A stretch of 32,683 nt of DNA from Chloroflexota bacterium (GTDB lineage Bacteria; Chloroflexota; Limnocylindria; Limnocylindrales; CSP1-4), in assembly GCA_003158675.1 (NCBI GenBank), contig PMKN01000089.1, positions 45,249-77,931 on the forward strand. Direction: 5' to 3'. The notes below the pieces were generated by a model, which was given only the letters and a program-made list of their open reading frames with translations, searched no databases and was not told the origin of the DNA. Below, piece after piece: positions 15,924-23,706 of this stretch. Within the stretch, counting starts at the first letter, position 1; each line of letters opens with the position of its first letter. Both the position numbers and the translations under genes were made by a program.

Positions 15924-16574
15924 ATGACCGGCATCGTTCCTCACCGTCCCACCGACTCCCCATCGTCCGAGCGAACCCCTCTGGAGCATCGTCTGGAGGG
16001 CCTCGACGGCCACCACGCTGCCGCGCCCCAGCTCGGATTCATGCTCGCCGGCGCCCAATGGCGCGATTCGTGGCTGCACGGCTTCAGAAGCCTGTATCTG
16101 GTCATGGAGGTGATCCTCCTCGGTCTGGCCGGAGGCCTGCTGGTTTCGATTCTCACGCTCGAGGTCAGCCGGGCCTGGGTTCCAGCCGTATTGCTGATAG
16201 TCGACTCCACAGGCAGCCTGCTTCTCCTGATGCGCATGCGCCGCGCGGCGCTTGGCCTGGGCGACGACGTCCGCTTCTGGCACCGCGAGATCGTTCGCGC
16301 CGAGCGTGAGCTCCCCCCGGAGCGGCGCGTCTTCACTCGCTTCAAGCTGCTGCAGCGCTCGCGGAATCATGCGGACACGAGCGAGCTCACAGGCCTGGCT
16401 CTGTCCGAGACCGGGCTGGACGAAGCGGGCTTGGACCGCCTGATCGAGCCATTCAGCGCGACGCGACGCCTGATCGAGAACCGCGTGCCAACGCTCATCG
16501 CCGTCCTGTGGGTGTCGTGGTCGATCGCAGGCGTCGGCGCCCTGTGCCTGCGTTTGGCCCACATCATCGGCTAG
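15924..16574 (+). CDS. Small multi-pass membrane protein of unknown function
   Basis: 216 residues from ATG 15924. Polar N-terminus of about 50 residues, then two adjacent membrane segments (about 58-82 and 86-104). A charged cytoplasmic stretch with two helices follows, and a third membrane segment lies at the end (about 190-213). The start is uncertain because the frame is open upstream and there is no clear ribosome binding site. I do not recognise the family. Confidence 0.6.
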   Translation: MTGIVPHRPTDSPSSERTPLEHRLEGLDGHHAAAPQLGFMLAGAQWRDSWLHGFRSLYLVMEVILLGLAGGLLVSILTLEVSRAWVPAVLLIVDSTGSLLLLMRMRRAALGLGDDVRFWHREIVRAERELPPERRVFTRFKLLQRSRNHADTSELTGLALSETGLDEAGLDRLIEPFSATRRLIENRVPTLIAVLWVSWSIAGVGALCLRLAHIIG

Positions 16575-16618
16575 CGTCAGGCCGGAGGCCGCCACTCGCG
16601 GCTACGCGTGTGCGGGAC

Positions 16619-17263
16619 TCACGCGGGCGAAGCGGATCCAGTCACCGCGTTTGCATAGACGATGCGGACGGCGGCCACGAGGCCTTGGATGGAGTGAACC
16701 CGGGCTCGCGCGAACGACACCGAGATCGTCGCCCGCCGAACTCCCAAGCGATCGGCCACCTCCGACTGACGCAAACCGTCGATCAGCGCCAGCCTGACAA
16801 CGACACGCTGCCGCGGCGTAAGCTCGACCAGGAGATCGGCCAGGGCAGGCGTCATACCGGCCAGCAGCGCGTCCGCGTCGGCCCGGCCAGTCCGGATCGT
16901 CAAACGCTGGTGTCCCGCGCGAGCTGCCGCCATGGCGCTGCGCGCGCCAATGAAAGCCGGGCCGGTGCGCTGCGTCGCCGGCCCCTCGCCCGGATCCACC
17001 GGACCTGCCATGCAAACCCACCGAATCGGTCGCGCGGACGGACCCAGAGCGGCTCGAAGGACGGCCTGCAGCGGGTCCGCCTCTAGGCTCAGCAGGCCGT
17101 GGAGTTCGTCTCCGTGGCTGAATCCAAATGGCGCCTGCCGCCGCTCGCCGTAGGCGTCGTCCAGCTCCGCGACCAACCCGCGGAGCCACGCCGTCGACCC
17201 AATGCGGTCCTTCTGCGAACCAACCAGGTCGCCGAACAGAACGAGTCCCTCGGCCGAATCCAC
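16619..17263 (-). CDS. SatD-family protein with C-terminal helix-turn-helix
   Basis: 214 residues from GTG 17263. The N-terminal domain has the SatD pattern: LVLFGDLVGSQKDR at the start, SHGDELHGLL at about 50-60 and RTGPAFIGARSAM at about 100-112. The C-terminal part holds a sigma-region-4-like helix-turn-helix (TPRQRVVVRLALIDGLRQSEVADRLGVRRATIS), suggesting DNA binding. SatD proteins are poorly characterised; the name comes from a streptococcal acid-tolerance operon. The gene is transcribed divergently from thyX, 159 bases away, and has a leaderless-type promoter. Confidence 0.75.
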   Translation of the reverse strand: MDSAEGLVLFGDLVGSQKDRIGSTAWLRGLVAELDDAYGERRQAPFGFSHGDELHGLLSLEADPLQAVLRAALGPSARPIRWVCMAGPVDPGEGPATQRTGPAFIGARSAMAAARAGHQRLTIRTGRADADALLAGMTPALADLLVELTPRQRVVVRLALIDGLRQSEVADRLGVRRATISVSFARARVHSIQGLVAAVRIVYANAVTGSASPA

Positions 17264-17299
17264 GCCGCGACACTAGCGCTTGGGGTCGATAGCCGTCAA
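17264..17299 (-). promoter_or_regulatory. Leaderless promoter of the SatD-family gene
   Basis: On the minus strand TTGACG (complement of 17294-17299), an 18-base spacer, TAGTGT (complement of 17270-17275), six bases, then GTG 17263. Both hexamers are good and the spacing puts the transcript start at the start codon. Confidence 0.55.
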
Positions 17300-17410
17300 C
17301 GACTATCCTCGGTCAGGGTAGCCGTCTCAAGGGGAGATCGATGGTTGGTGAATAGCGTCGCGTCGGGCGAGTGAAAGAGGCAGGGGCGGCCCGGTAGCGA
17401 CCGGACTCGC

Positions 17411-17422
17411 TATCCTGAAGGC
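17411..17422 (+). promoter_or_regulatory. Leaderless -10 element of thyX
   Basis: TATCCT (17411-17416) lies six bases before GTG 17423, the same layout as the divergent SatD-family gene. GAAGG inside the six bases is too close to the start to act as a Shine-Dalgarno sequence. No clear -35 is present. Confidence 0.45.
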
Positions 17423-18307
17423 GTGACCGTCGAACACGGCGCCGCGGGCACCCCCGGCGCTTCCGCCAGCACCAGGTCGTCCTCGATCCCACGCAACCCT
17501 GGTCGCCACGACCTGGGCATGCGGGCTACTCTCGTCTTCCCGAATCGCGAGATCGTGGAGCGCTACTACGTGCCGCTCATCTACACGGCGTGCCGGACCT
17601 GCTACTCCGAGCTGGCCCCGGACGACATCTTCGAACGAGCGGTGGACGGCCGCATCGCGCCCGAAAAGCAGCGCGAGCTCATCAGCCGGGTCATCGAGTC
17701 GGGCCACGGCTCGACGATCGAGCACGTTGTCTTCACCTTCGCTATCACCGGCGTCAGCCGAACCTTGAGTCACCAGCTCGTCCGGCACCGTGCCGGCGTG
17801 GCCTTCGACCAGCAGAGTCAGCGCTATGTCTCGTTCAAGAAGGGTGCCTCGACGATGCTGCCCTCCACCATCGCAGACGCGGACCCGGAACTGCGCGAGC
17901 GATACGAGGACCAGATCGAAGGCGCCCTCGAGCTGTACTCCGAGATGATGGCGGCCGGAATCCCCGGCGAAGACGCTCGCTTCGTGTTCCCAAATGCCAC
18001 CCGGACGAACCTCGTCATGACGACGAATCTTCGGGCCCTGATCCACATGTCCGGATTGCGCCTGTGCACCATGGCGCAGTGGGAGATCAGGCGGCTATTC
18101 CAGCTGATCCGCCACGAGGTCTTCGCCGTCAGCCCGTTCCTGGGGAGCTTTCTCGCGCCCAAGTGCGTTCCGCTCGGCTACTGCGACGAAGCTGGCAATC
18201 GCGACGGGCACTGCCCGATCCGCCCCCACAAGGACGCCGTGCTGGCAGTCTGGGCAGAGCGTTCCGGAAAAGCACGACGGCTCCCGGAGCCGCCCGGAGT
18301 CCGGTAG
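17423..18307 (+). CDS. thyX: Flavin-dependent thymidylate synthase ThyX
   Basis: 294 residues from GTG 17423; ATG 17519 would give 262 residues and remove a low-complexity N-terminus. The core has CRTCYS, ESGHGSTIEHVVFTFAITGVSR, the signature region LVRHRAGVAFDQQSQRY, and NLRALIHMSGLRLCTMAQWEIR near the C-terminus. ThyX methylates dUMP to dTMP using methylene-tetrahydrofolate and FAD/NADPH. Between RHR and the signature Ser there are eight residues, one more than the textbook RHRX7S. The rest of the site looks intact, so I expect an active enzyme. Confidence 0.93.
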   Translation: MTVEHGAAGTPGASASTRSSSIPRNPGRHDLGMRATLVFPNREIVERYYVPLIYTACRTCYSELAPDDIFERAVDGRIAPEKQRELISRVIESGHGSTIEHVVFTFAITGVSRTLSHQLVRHRAGVAFDQQSQRYVSFKKGASTMLPSTIADADPELRERYEDQIEGALELYSEMMAAGIPGEDARFVFPNATRTNLVMTTNLRALIHMSGLRLCTMAQWEIRRLFQLIRHEVFAVSPFLGSFLAPKCVPLGYCDEAGNRDGHCPIRPHKDAVLAVWAERSGKARRLPEPPGVR

Positions 18308-18595
18308 AGCGTTCGCGGCACTCCGCTACGGAACCGAAGCAGCAGCTGGATCCAGCCGGCCGCCAGGGAGGCGGTACGTATGGGCGGGCAGCCCCGTACC
18401 TCCAGCGTAGTGCTTGCCGGCGATGCCCGCCGCATGATCCCAAACAGCCCGCGCGCACGCCCCGAGACCAGCGATAATGTGTCCCGTCAAATCGGCCGCG
18501 GCGTCACGGAATGGCCCAGCCGCGCCGTGTTAGTAGCGTGGACTTCTGGGTTTCGTCGTCCGCGGAGGACGGGGACCGGGACCATGGAGATCAGC
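18308..18595 (+). promoter_or_regulatory. Upstream regulatory region of the first coiled-coil gene
   Basis: The inverted repeat GGTAC (18373-18377) / GTACC (18396-18400) has an 18-base centre and is followed by CTCCAGCGTAGTGC. A GATAAT -10-like hexamer sits at 18473-18478. The same elements in the same order occur upstream of the second paralogue (19336-19445). A related inverted segment, GGCACTCCGCTACGGAACC (18317-18335), lies just before and could pair with part of it. Confidence 0.45.
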
Positions 18596-19159
18596 GTGAG
18601 AGAGTCGGCGCCGAATCACCCGAACCGATTCCTGGCGGCTTTGACGCAGGCGATGCGTGTGACTTCCGATTCGGCACTGCAGGCGTCGGTCGAACAATGC
18701 CGCGCGGACGCGAAGACGTATGTCGAGCAGATCCAGGCTCGCACCGACGACGAGGTCGCGGCGATGCACGCGGCCGCCGAAGCCGACTCCAACACGATCC
18801 GGGAGCGATCCAAGGCGGACGTCGCTCGGGTTCGCTCCGAGACGGAACAGCGAGTGGCCCGGCGGCGCGAACTCCTGCAGCAGGAGCTACAGGAATACGA
18901 CGCAGCCATCGAGCTCGAGGTCGAGCGGGTTCAGGAGCGCGTGCTCGCGTTCCAAGAAGAAGTGTCACATTTCTTCGACCAGCTCCTACAGGGCGCCGAT
19001 CCGACGGTTTTCGCAAGAATGGCTACGCAGATGCCGGATCCGCCGGATTTCATGGATCGCGATCGCGAAGTCCTTGCAAAAGAGCTTCGCGCCAGGCGCG
19101 AACAGCTTGCCAAAGCCGAGGCCGAAGAGGCGGCCGCCGCGGCGCGCGCTCACTCTTAG
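18596..19159 (+). CDS. Coiled-coil protein, first of two tandem paralogues
   Basis: 187 residues from GTG 18596, with GGAG six bases upstream (18586-18589). An in-frame ATG at 18584 overlaps that site, and the paralogue has the same GTG layout, so GTG is preferred. After HPNRFLAALTQAM the protein is almost entirely charged helix (about 30-130), rich in Arg/Glu/Ala with heptad character, then a conserved MPDPPDF segment and a second charged helix. It resembles FliH/V-ATPase-E-like stalk or scaffold proteins in composition only. No signal peptide or membrane segment. More than half of its residues match the next protein without gaps. Confidence 0.7.
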   Translation: MRESAPNHPNRFLAALTQAMRVTSDSALQASVEQCRADAKTYVEQIQARTDDEVAAMHAAAEADSNTIRERSKADVARVRSETEQRVARRRELLQQELQEYDAAIELEVERVQERVLAFQEEVSHFFDQLLQGADPTVFARMATQMPDPPDFMDRDREVLAKELRARREQLAKAEAEEAAAAARAHS

Positions 19160-19569
19160 ACCGCCCCCAACCCAGGCCCGACGTGGGATCAAGAGCCTCA
19201 CCGGACCTGCTAAATTGACCTCTCAACGGCGTTTGTGGCTCAGGATGCGCTCGGCCAACCGGTGCGTTCGAAAGCCCAGACGCGAGAACAGGGTCGGAGC
19301 GGAGGCGATCGGCCTCGAATCAGCATTCGTAGTGCGGTACGGAAGGTAGGCTAGTCCTGGTACCTCCAGCGGAGTGCCTGTCGGCAACACGCAGCACATG
19401 ATGCGTGCGGGCGACAGCCTCGGGACTGGATTGGCCCGTGATAATGGTCCCTGCAGTCGTGGTCGCTGAGCGGAGACGCTCCAGGGCCGAGCCCAAACGG
19501 GGGTAGTAACTTGAAGCGGGTATTCTCCGGCGCCCGGCCGGGGCCCGGAGCAACAACGGGGAGATGAGC
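19160..19569 (+). promoter_or_regulatory. Upstream regulatory region of the second coiled-coil gene
   Basis: This 410-base gap repeats the elements found before the first paralogue. GGTAC (19336-19340) and GTACC (19360-19364) have a 19-base centre, followed by CTCCAGCGGAGTGC. A GATAAT hexamer lies at 19440-19445. The tandem duplication thus covered the promoter as well as the gene. The first part (19160-19330) shows nothing I recognise. Confidence 0.45.
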
Positions 19570-20481
19570 GTGAACGAGACGGCCGCGCGTCATCCGAACC
19601 GATTCCTGGCGGACCTCACGCAGGCAATGCGTTCGACCGCCGAGACGGCGCGGCAGGCGACGATCGATCAGTGCCAGGCGGACGCCAAGACGTACGTGGA
19701 GAAGCTCCACGCCCGCACGGACGATGAGGCCGCTTCGCTGCGCAAGGCCGCTGAGGCCGACGTGAGCGCGATCCGGGATTGGTCGAAAGCCGAGGTCGAG
19801 CGTATCCGCGTCGAAACCGAGCAGCGTATCGCCCGCCGCCGCGAGCTTCTGGAGCAGGAGCTTCTGGAGTACAACTCCGCGATCGAACTCGAGATCGAAC
19901 GCGTCCAGAAGCGGGTCACCGGCTTCGAAGAAGAAGTAGCCCAGTTCTTCGAGCAGCTCATGCAGGAAGCGGATCCGACCATCTTTGCCAGCATGGCCGC
20001 CCAGATGCCCGACCCTCCGGCATTTTCGGATCAGGATCGTGGGACTCTCACGACGGAGCTCAAAGCCCGACGCGAGAAGATCATGCGCTCCGACGGGGTC
20101 GGAAGCGCGGACGGCGAGCCGTCGGAACTCATCGGTGCAAACGCCCAGGCCGAAGCCCAGGCCGCGGCTGCGGCCGCCAGCGGAGGACGCGCGGCGCCGG
20201 CCAAGCCGGCGGCCAACGAGTCCACCCAGGTCGTCGTCGTGGGCCTGGTGAGCGTCGCCAGCATCGCCACTTTCAAGCGTCAGCTTGGCCGCCTGCCCGG
20301 CGTCAAGAACGTCGGTGTCTCGTCCGGCCCCGATGGCGAGTTCATCTTCACCGTCGGCCACGGCCCGGAGGTTTCGCTGGGATCGCTCGTGCCGACGCTG
20401 CCGGCCTTCCAGGCCAGGGTCGTCTCCGAGCGCGAAGGCGTACTCAATGTCTCCGCGCACGACCCCGAGGCGGAGGGCTAG
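19570..20481 (+). CDS. Coiled-coil protein with added C-terminal domain, second paralogue
   Basis: 303 residues from GTG 19570, with GGGGAG six bases upstream; ATG 19564 directly abuts that site and is unlikely. Residues 1-172 align without gaps to the preceding protein, including HPNRFLA and MPDPPAF. The extra C-terminal part has an Ala-rich linker (about 195-215). It then has a compact domain of about 85 residues containing VVVVGLVSVASIATFKRQL and LPGVKNVGVSSGPDGEF, with an alternating strand/helix pattern like small ferredoxin-fold domains. No family assigned. It precedes the CpaE/MinD-like ATPase by 47 bases and is probably in one transcript with it. Confidence 0.72.
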   Translation: MNETAARHPNRFLADLTQAMRSTAETARQATIDQCQADAKTYVEKLHARTDDEAASLRKAAEADVSAIRDWSKAEVERIRVETEQRIARRRELLEQELLEYNSAIELEIERVQKRVTGFEEEVAQFFEQLMQEADPTIFASMAAQMPDPPAFSDQDRGTLTTELKARREKIMRSDGVGSADGEPSELIGANAQAEAQAAAAAASGGRAAPAKPAANESTQVVVVGLVSVASIATFKRQLGRLPGVKNVGVSSGPDGEFIFTVGHGPEVSLGSLVPTLPAFQARVVSEREGVLNVSAHDPEAEG

Positions 20482-20528
20482 ACTGACGCGTTGTCGCGTC
20501 TGCGCACCACAAGGGAGACCCCGTCAAA

Positions 20529-21785
20529 GTGCCCCGGTCAGCGGTTGCAATCGCTCTACCGCATGCGGAGTTGGTCGCCGTCAGCTCGCAGTTGACTGAG
20601 GCTGGCTACGAGGCGATAGAGGTAAAGACCGCCGACGAGCTGGAGGTCCTCCTGAGCACGCGCCGCGACATCGGCGTGGCGATCCTCGACGGCGAGAACG
20701 ATTTCGATCGCACGATCGAGATGTACGGCCTGCTCCACGATGAGGGCCGCAACATTCCGGCGCTCATGGTCGTTGCGGCTCGGGCTCTGGACAGGATGGG
20801 AATGGCCGGCCGGGCCCGCGTGAGCGATGAGTATTTCACGCGCCCCTACTCCGCCGAGTCCCTGCGCTGGCGCGTCGAGGCGATGCTCATCCGCGCCGAA
20901 GTACCCACCGACGACGCCGTCCACGGCGGCATGATCGAGGAACCGGGCGCGCCTGAGATCAGCGAGGAAGATCGGCACGGGCAGATCGTCATCGTCTTCA
21001 ACCCCAAGGGCGGCGTTGGCAAGACCACGATCGCTGTCAACGTGGCCGCGATGCTGCAGATCCGCAAGAGTCAGCGCGTTCTGCTCGTCGATTGCGACAC
21101 GGTCACCGGGCACGTCGCCTCCTCGCTAGGGATGGAGAACGTGCGCACCGTCGCCGATGCCTGGACTGAAGACCTGACCACGGGCGCGGGCGAAACGTTC
21201 GCCGAAATCGCCGCTCACCATGAGAGCGGGATCGCCGTGCTCGTCATGGCCGAGTCGCCTTTGCATACCGAGATCCTCGAACCCAAACGCGTAGCCGAGG
21301 CGATCACGGTTGCACGCCAGGCCTTCGACTGGGTCGTCGTCGACATGCACCCGGACTACGGGCCGCTCAATCAGGTCATCTTCGAGCGGGCCGACAAGAT
21401 AATCGTGCCGGTTACGCCCGACGTGCCCGCCATCCGGGCCGCGGTGCAACTCCGAGAGGTGGCCGTCGAACTGGAGATCCGGGATCGGCTCGCCATGGTC
21501 GTGAACCGGGCCAACAGCGGTGTCTCGGTCGCGGACATGGAACGGACCGTGGGCATGCCCGCCCTGGCCGAGGTACGGTCGGCCGGGATGTTGTTCGTTC
21601 GGGCCGCCAATGAGGGCCGCTCGGCCGTCGAGCGGTTCCCCAAGGAGAAGGTCATCGACGACATCGAGCTGCTGGCCGACCGCATGATAGCCACGCGCGA
21701 TCCCGGCGCGGCGAAGACCGGCAGCGGCTTCATGGGCATCTTCGGCGGCGGCCGCAACACCAACCCGTCAGTAAGGGCATCGTAG
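20529..21785 (+). CDS. CpaE/TadZ-like ATPase: receiver-like domain plus MinD/ParA P-loop
   Basis: 418 residues from GTG 20529, with AGGGAG at 20512-20517. Residues 1-120 resemble a response-regulator receiver fold (IALPHAELVAVSSQLTEAGY, GVAILDGENDF) of the atypical kind found in CpaE/TadZ. The MinD/ParA domain begins near 155: deviant Walker A FNPKGGVGKTTIAVN, LLVDCDTVTGHVASSLG, and VVVDMHPDYGPLNQ for Walker B. Such proteins position pili or secretion machines at the pole. No Tad pilus gene is in this window. The partner here is probably the upstream coiled-coil protein, an inference from gene order. Confidence 0.85.
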   Translation: MPRSAVAIALPHAELVAVSSQLTEAGYEAIEVKTADELEVLLSTRRDIGVAILDGENDFDRTIEMYGLLHDEGRNIPALMVVAARALDRMGMAGRARVSDEYFTRPYSAESLRWRVEAMLIRAEVPTDDAVHGGMIEEPGAPEISEEDRHGQIVIVFNPKGGVGKTTIAVNVAAMLQIRKSQRVLLVDCDTVTGHVASSLGMENVRTVADAWTEDLTTGAGETFAEIAAHHESGIAVLVMAESPLHTEILEPKRVAEAITVARQAFDWVVVDMHPDYGPLNQVIFERADKIIVPVTPDVPAIRAAVQLREVAVELEIRDRLAMVVNRANSGVSVADMERTVGMPALAEVRSAGMLFVRAANEGRSAVERFPKEKVIDDIELLADRMIATRDPGAAKTGSGFMGIFGGGRNTNPSVRAS

Positions 21786-21797
21786 TCGTTGCGCTGA

Positions 21798-21813
21798 CGG
21801 GCTCGTGGGCCCG
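21798..21813. terminator. Weak GC hairpin between convergent genes
   Basis: CGGGC (21798-21802) and GCCCG (21809-21813) can pair around six bases, between the ATPase stop and the end of the minus-strand mscS gene. There is no T-run. Confidence 0.25.
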
Positions 21814-21836
21814 CACTTCCCTACCTAAGTTGCTGG

Positions 21837-21851
21837 CAATTCGGAGAATTG
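21837..21851. repeat. Perfect short inverted repeat
   Basis: CAATTCGGAGAATTG is a perfect six-base inverted repeat with a three-base centre, just beyond the mscS stop in the convergent gap. Its low GC content stands out locally. It could be part of a terminator or a protein-binding site. Confidence 0.35.
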
Positions 21852-21866
21852 ACGTTCGTTGGCGCC

Positions 21867-22796
21867 CTACTTCGCGTCCGGCGGCGTCTCTCCCGGGCGG
21901 GCCTTGGGACCAGATACGACGAAGCGTTGCGGCTGCGGCATCTCTACGCCTTCTGCAGCGAACGCGGCGAGGAGCCGCTTGCGCAGCTCGCCGCTGACCG
22001 CCCATTGTTCCGAGGCGCGGACTGTGCCGAGGACCTTGAGCGTGACGCCGTATTCACCCAGCTGTGAAACTCGCTCGACACGAGGAGCTTCCAGGATGCG
22101 CGCGGCCCACTCCGGGTCAGAGGCCATGGCGCGGCCAAGCCGATCGACCACGTCGCTCGCCTTCTGGATATCCGTGCCGTAGACGACGCGGACGTCCTCG
22201 TTGACCCTGGCCCACTCGCGAGTGAGGTTCGATGCGACGTTGACCAGGCCGTTTGGTACGGTATGGACGGTGCCGTCCTGGTCGCGCAACGTGGTGCGTC
22301 GGAGTGTGAAGTCCTCCACCTTTCCCGACACGCCGGCGATCCTGACTACGTCTCCGATCGCATAGTGGTTCTCGACCAGGATCAGAGCGCCGTTGAGGTA
22401 GTCGCGCACGAGACTCTGTGTGCCAAGGCCGACCGCGATACCGATGATTCCGAGACCGGCGATAGCCGGGCCGATGTCGAGCCGGAAAGCGGTCTCGAGG
22501 ATCATCAGGCCGGCTACGACCACCACGAAGAAGCGCACGACGTTGACTACCAGCGTTTCGATCGTGTCCTGGCGCTTCTTGACTTCCGCGGCGGTCAGCT
22601 CGTGGGCGGTTCCTTCGACCGTCTCCCGGCTTAGCAGGGCCCGCACGATTCCGCGGACGAAAACGTGAGCCAGCCTTATGAGGATGAAGGCCGCGACGAG
22701 AATGCCAAGGATGGCAGCGGCGGAACCCAGGTACGGACCGATGTCCAACGACTCGCCGCCCCATGGTGGAGTCACTTTGATCTCGAGGGGTGCCAT
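21867..22796 (-). CDS. Small-conductance mechanosensitive channel, MscS family
   Basis: 309 residues. Three membrane segments lie at about 22-45, 80-105 and 110-135. The pore-lining helix has the Ala/Gly-rich AIAGLGIIGIAVGLGTQSLVRDYLNG typical of MscS TM3. The beta domain follows with ENHYAIGDVVRIAGVSGKVEDFTLRRTTLRDQDGTVHTVPNG, a strong family match, then the alpha/beta C-terminal domain. The channel opens under membrane tension to release solutes after hypo-osmotic shock. It is the only gene of its unit and has a leaderless-type promoter. Confidence 0.92.
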   Translation of the reverse strand: MAPLEIKVTPPWGGESLDIGPYLGSAAAILGILVAAFILIRLAHVFVRGIVRALLSRETVEGTAHELTAAEVKKRQDTIETLVVNVVRFFVVVVAGLMILETAFRLDIGPAIAGLGIIGIAVGLGTQSLVRDYLNGALILVENHYAIGDVVRIAGVSGKVEDFTLRRTTLRDQDGTVHTVPNGLVNVASNLTREWARVNEDVRVVYGTDIQKASDVVDRLGRAMASDPEWAARILEAPRVERVSQLGEYGVTLKVLGTVRASEQWAVSGELRKRLLAAFAAEGVEMPQPQRFVVSGPKARPGETPPDAK

Positions 22797-22808
22797 ACGG
22801 ATAGCCTA
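22797..22808 (-). promoter_or_regulatory. Leaderless -10 element of the mscS gene
   Basis: On the minus strand TAGGCT (complement of 22803-22808) is followed by six bases and ATG 22796. There is no Shine-Dalgarno sequence, and no good -35 is visible. Confidence 0.45.
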
Positions 22809-22840
22809 GCGTTGCGTGCGGCGTCCGGCTCGCGGATATG

Positions 22841-22876
22841 GCGCGGCCCCCCGGGAGGGGGACCGGAGGGCCGCGC
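22841..22876 (-). terminator. Hairpin downstream of the IclR gene
   Basis: GCGCGGCCC (22841-22849) and GGGCCGCGC (22868-22876) form a perfect nine-base stem around an 18-base GC-rich loop that can itself fold. It lies between the IclR stop and the mscS start on the same strand. It lacks a T-run, so its strength as a terminator is uncertain. Confidence 0.45.
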
Positions 22877-22935
22877 AAAGTGAACTGATGTGGTGTCTGC
22901 CGCTACGGCCGAAGCCCGCGACGACGGGTCGGAGC

Positions 22936-23706
22936 CTAGACCGGCGTGCTCACTCCGCCGATGCGCTCTGTGATCACGGCCGCGGCATCTCGCGCCCGTT
23001 CGACGAGTTCCGGGACGCGGCTCGGCAGGATCCGGTTGCCAGAGGCACGAACCTCGAGCGCCGCTACCACCGCAGACCGCTGATCGAACACGGGCACTGC
23101 CACGGCGTTGATGGACGGCTCGAACTCCCCGAAGGCGGTGGCGAAGCCGCGCTTGCGAACGCGAGCCAGCTCTTCGAGCAGGAGGTCGACGCGCACGATG
23201 GTGTGAGACGTGTATGGAGTGAACCCGACCTTGGACAGCCGGATGACCTCGCGCTCGGGCTGGTGGGCCAAGAGAATCTTGCCCGGCGCCGTCGCGTGCA
23301 GCGGCGAACTACGCCCGGACCGGTCGCGACCCATGCCGGAGGCGTCCGAATAGGCGATCGTCAGAACGCTGTCGCCTTCGAGCGTCTCGATGGTCGTCGT
23401 TTCCTTCAGCGCACGAGCCAGTGACTCGAGCTCAGGCATGGCAATCGAACGCAGGTCCAGCGTTCGTTCGGCGTGGCCGCCCAGACGCACAACCGCAAGA
23501 CCGAGCCGGTACTTGCCAGAGTCGTCGTCCTGTTCCACGAGGCCACGCTTCTGCAGCGTGGCGAGCAGCCGCGAGGCCGTTGACTTGTGGAGTCCCAGGC
23601 GCCTCGCAAGCTCCGTTACCCCGGCCTCGCCCTGTGACTCTCCCAAAGCGATCAGCAGTGAGGCAGCCCGATCGACTGATCGAACCGCGTTCCCGTCGAG
23701 CACCAC
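22936..23706 (-). CDS. IclR-family transcriptional regulator
   Basis: 256 residues from GTG 23706 or the adjacent GTG 23703; GAGGAG lies five and eight bases upstream of them respectively. The N-terminal winged helix-turn-helix reads SVDRAASLLIALGESQGEAGVTELARRLGLHKSTASRLLATLQKRGLVEQ. The C-terminal effector domain has the typical LHATAPGKILLAH and the RVRKRGFATAFGEFEPSINAVAVPV segment. IclR proteins usually control catabolic genes in response to a small organic acid. No catabolic operon is adjacent, so the target is unknown. Confidence 0.93.
   Translation of the reverse strand: MVLDGNAVRSVDRAASLLIALGESQGEAGVTELARRLGLHKSTASRLLATLQKRGLVEQDDDSGKYRLGLAVVRLGGHAERTLDLRSIAMPELESLARALKETTTIETLEGDSVLTIAYSDASGMGRDRSGRSSPLHATAPGKILLAHQPEREVIRLSKVGFTPYTSHTIVRVDLLLEELARVRKRGFATAFGEFEPSINAVAVPVFDQRSAVVAALEVRASGNRILPSRVPELVERARDAAAVITERIGGVSTPV

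Noticed and set aside
15657-16595. Upstream extension of the small 123-residue protein to 436 residues
   Set aside because: AGGAGG fixes the start at 15656; the upstream part is antisense to a membrane protein gene.
19351-20460. Long open frame on the minus strand opposite the second coiled-coil gene
   Set aside because: The plus strand is supported by similarity to its paralogue and by a ribosome binding site.
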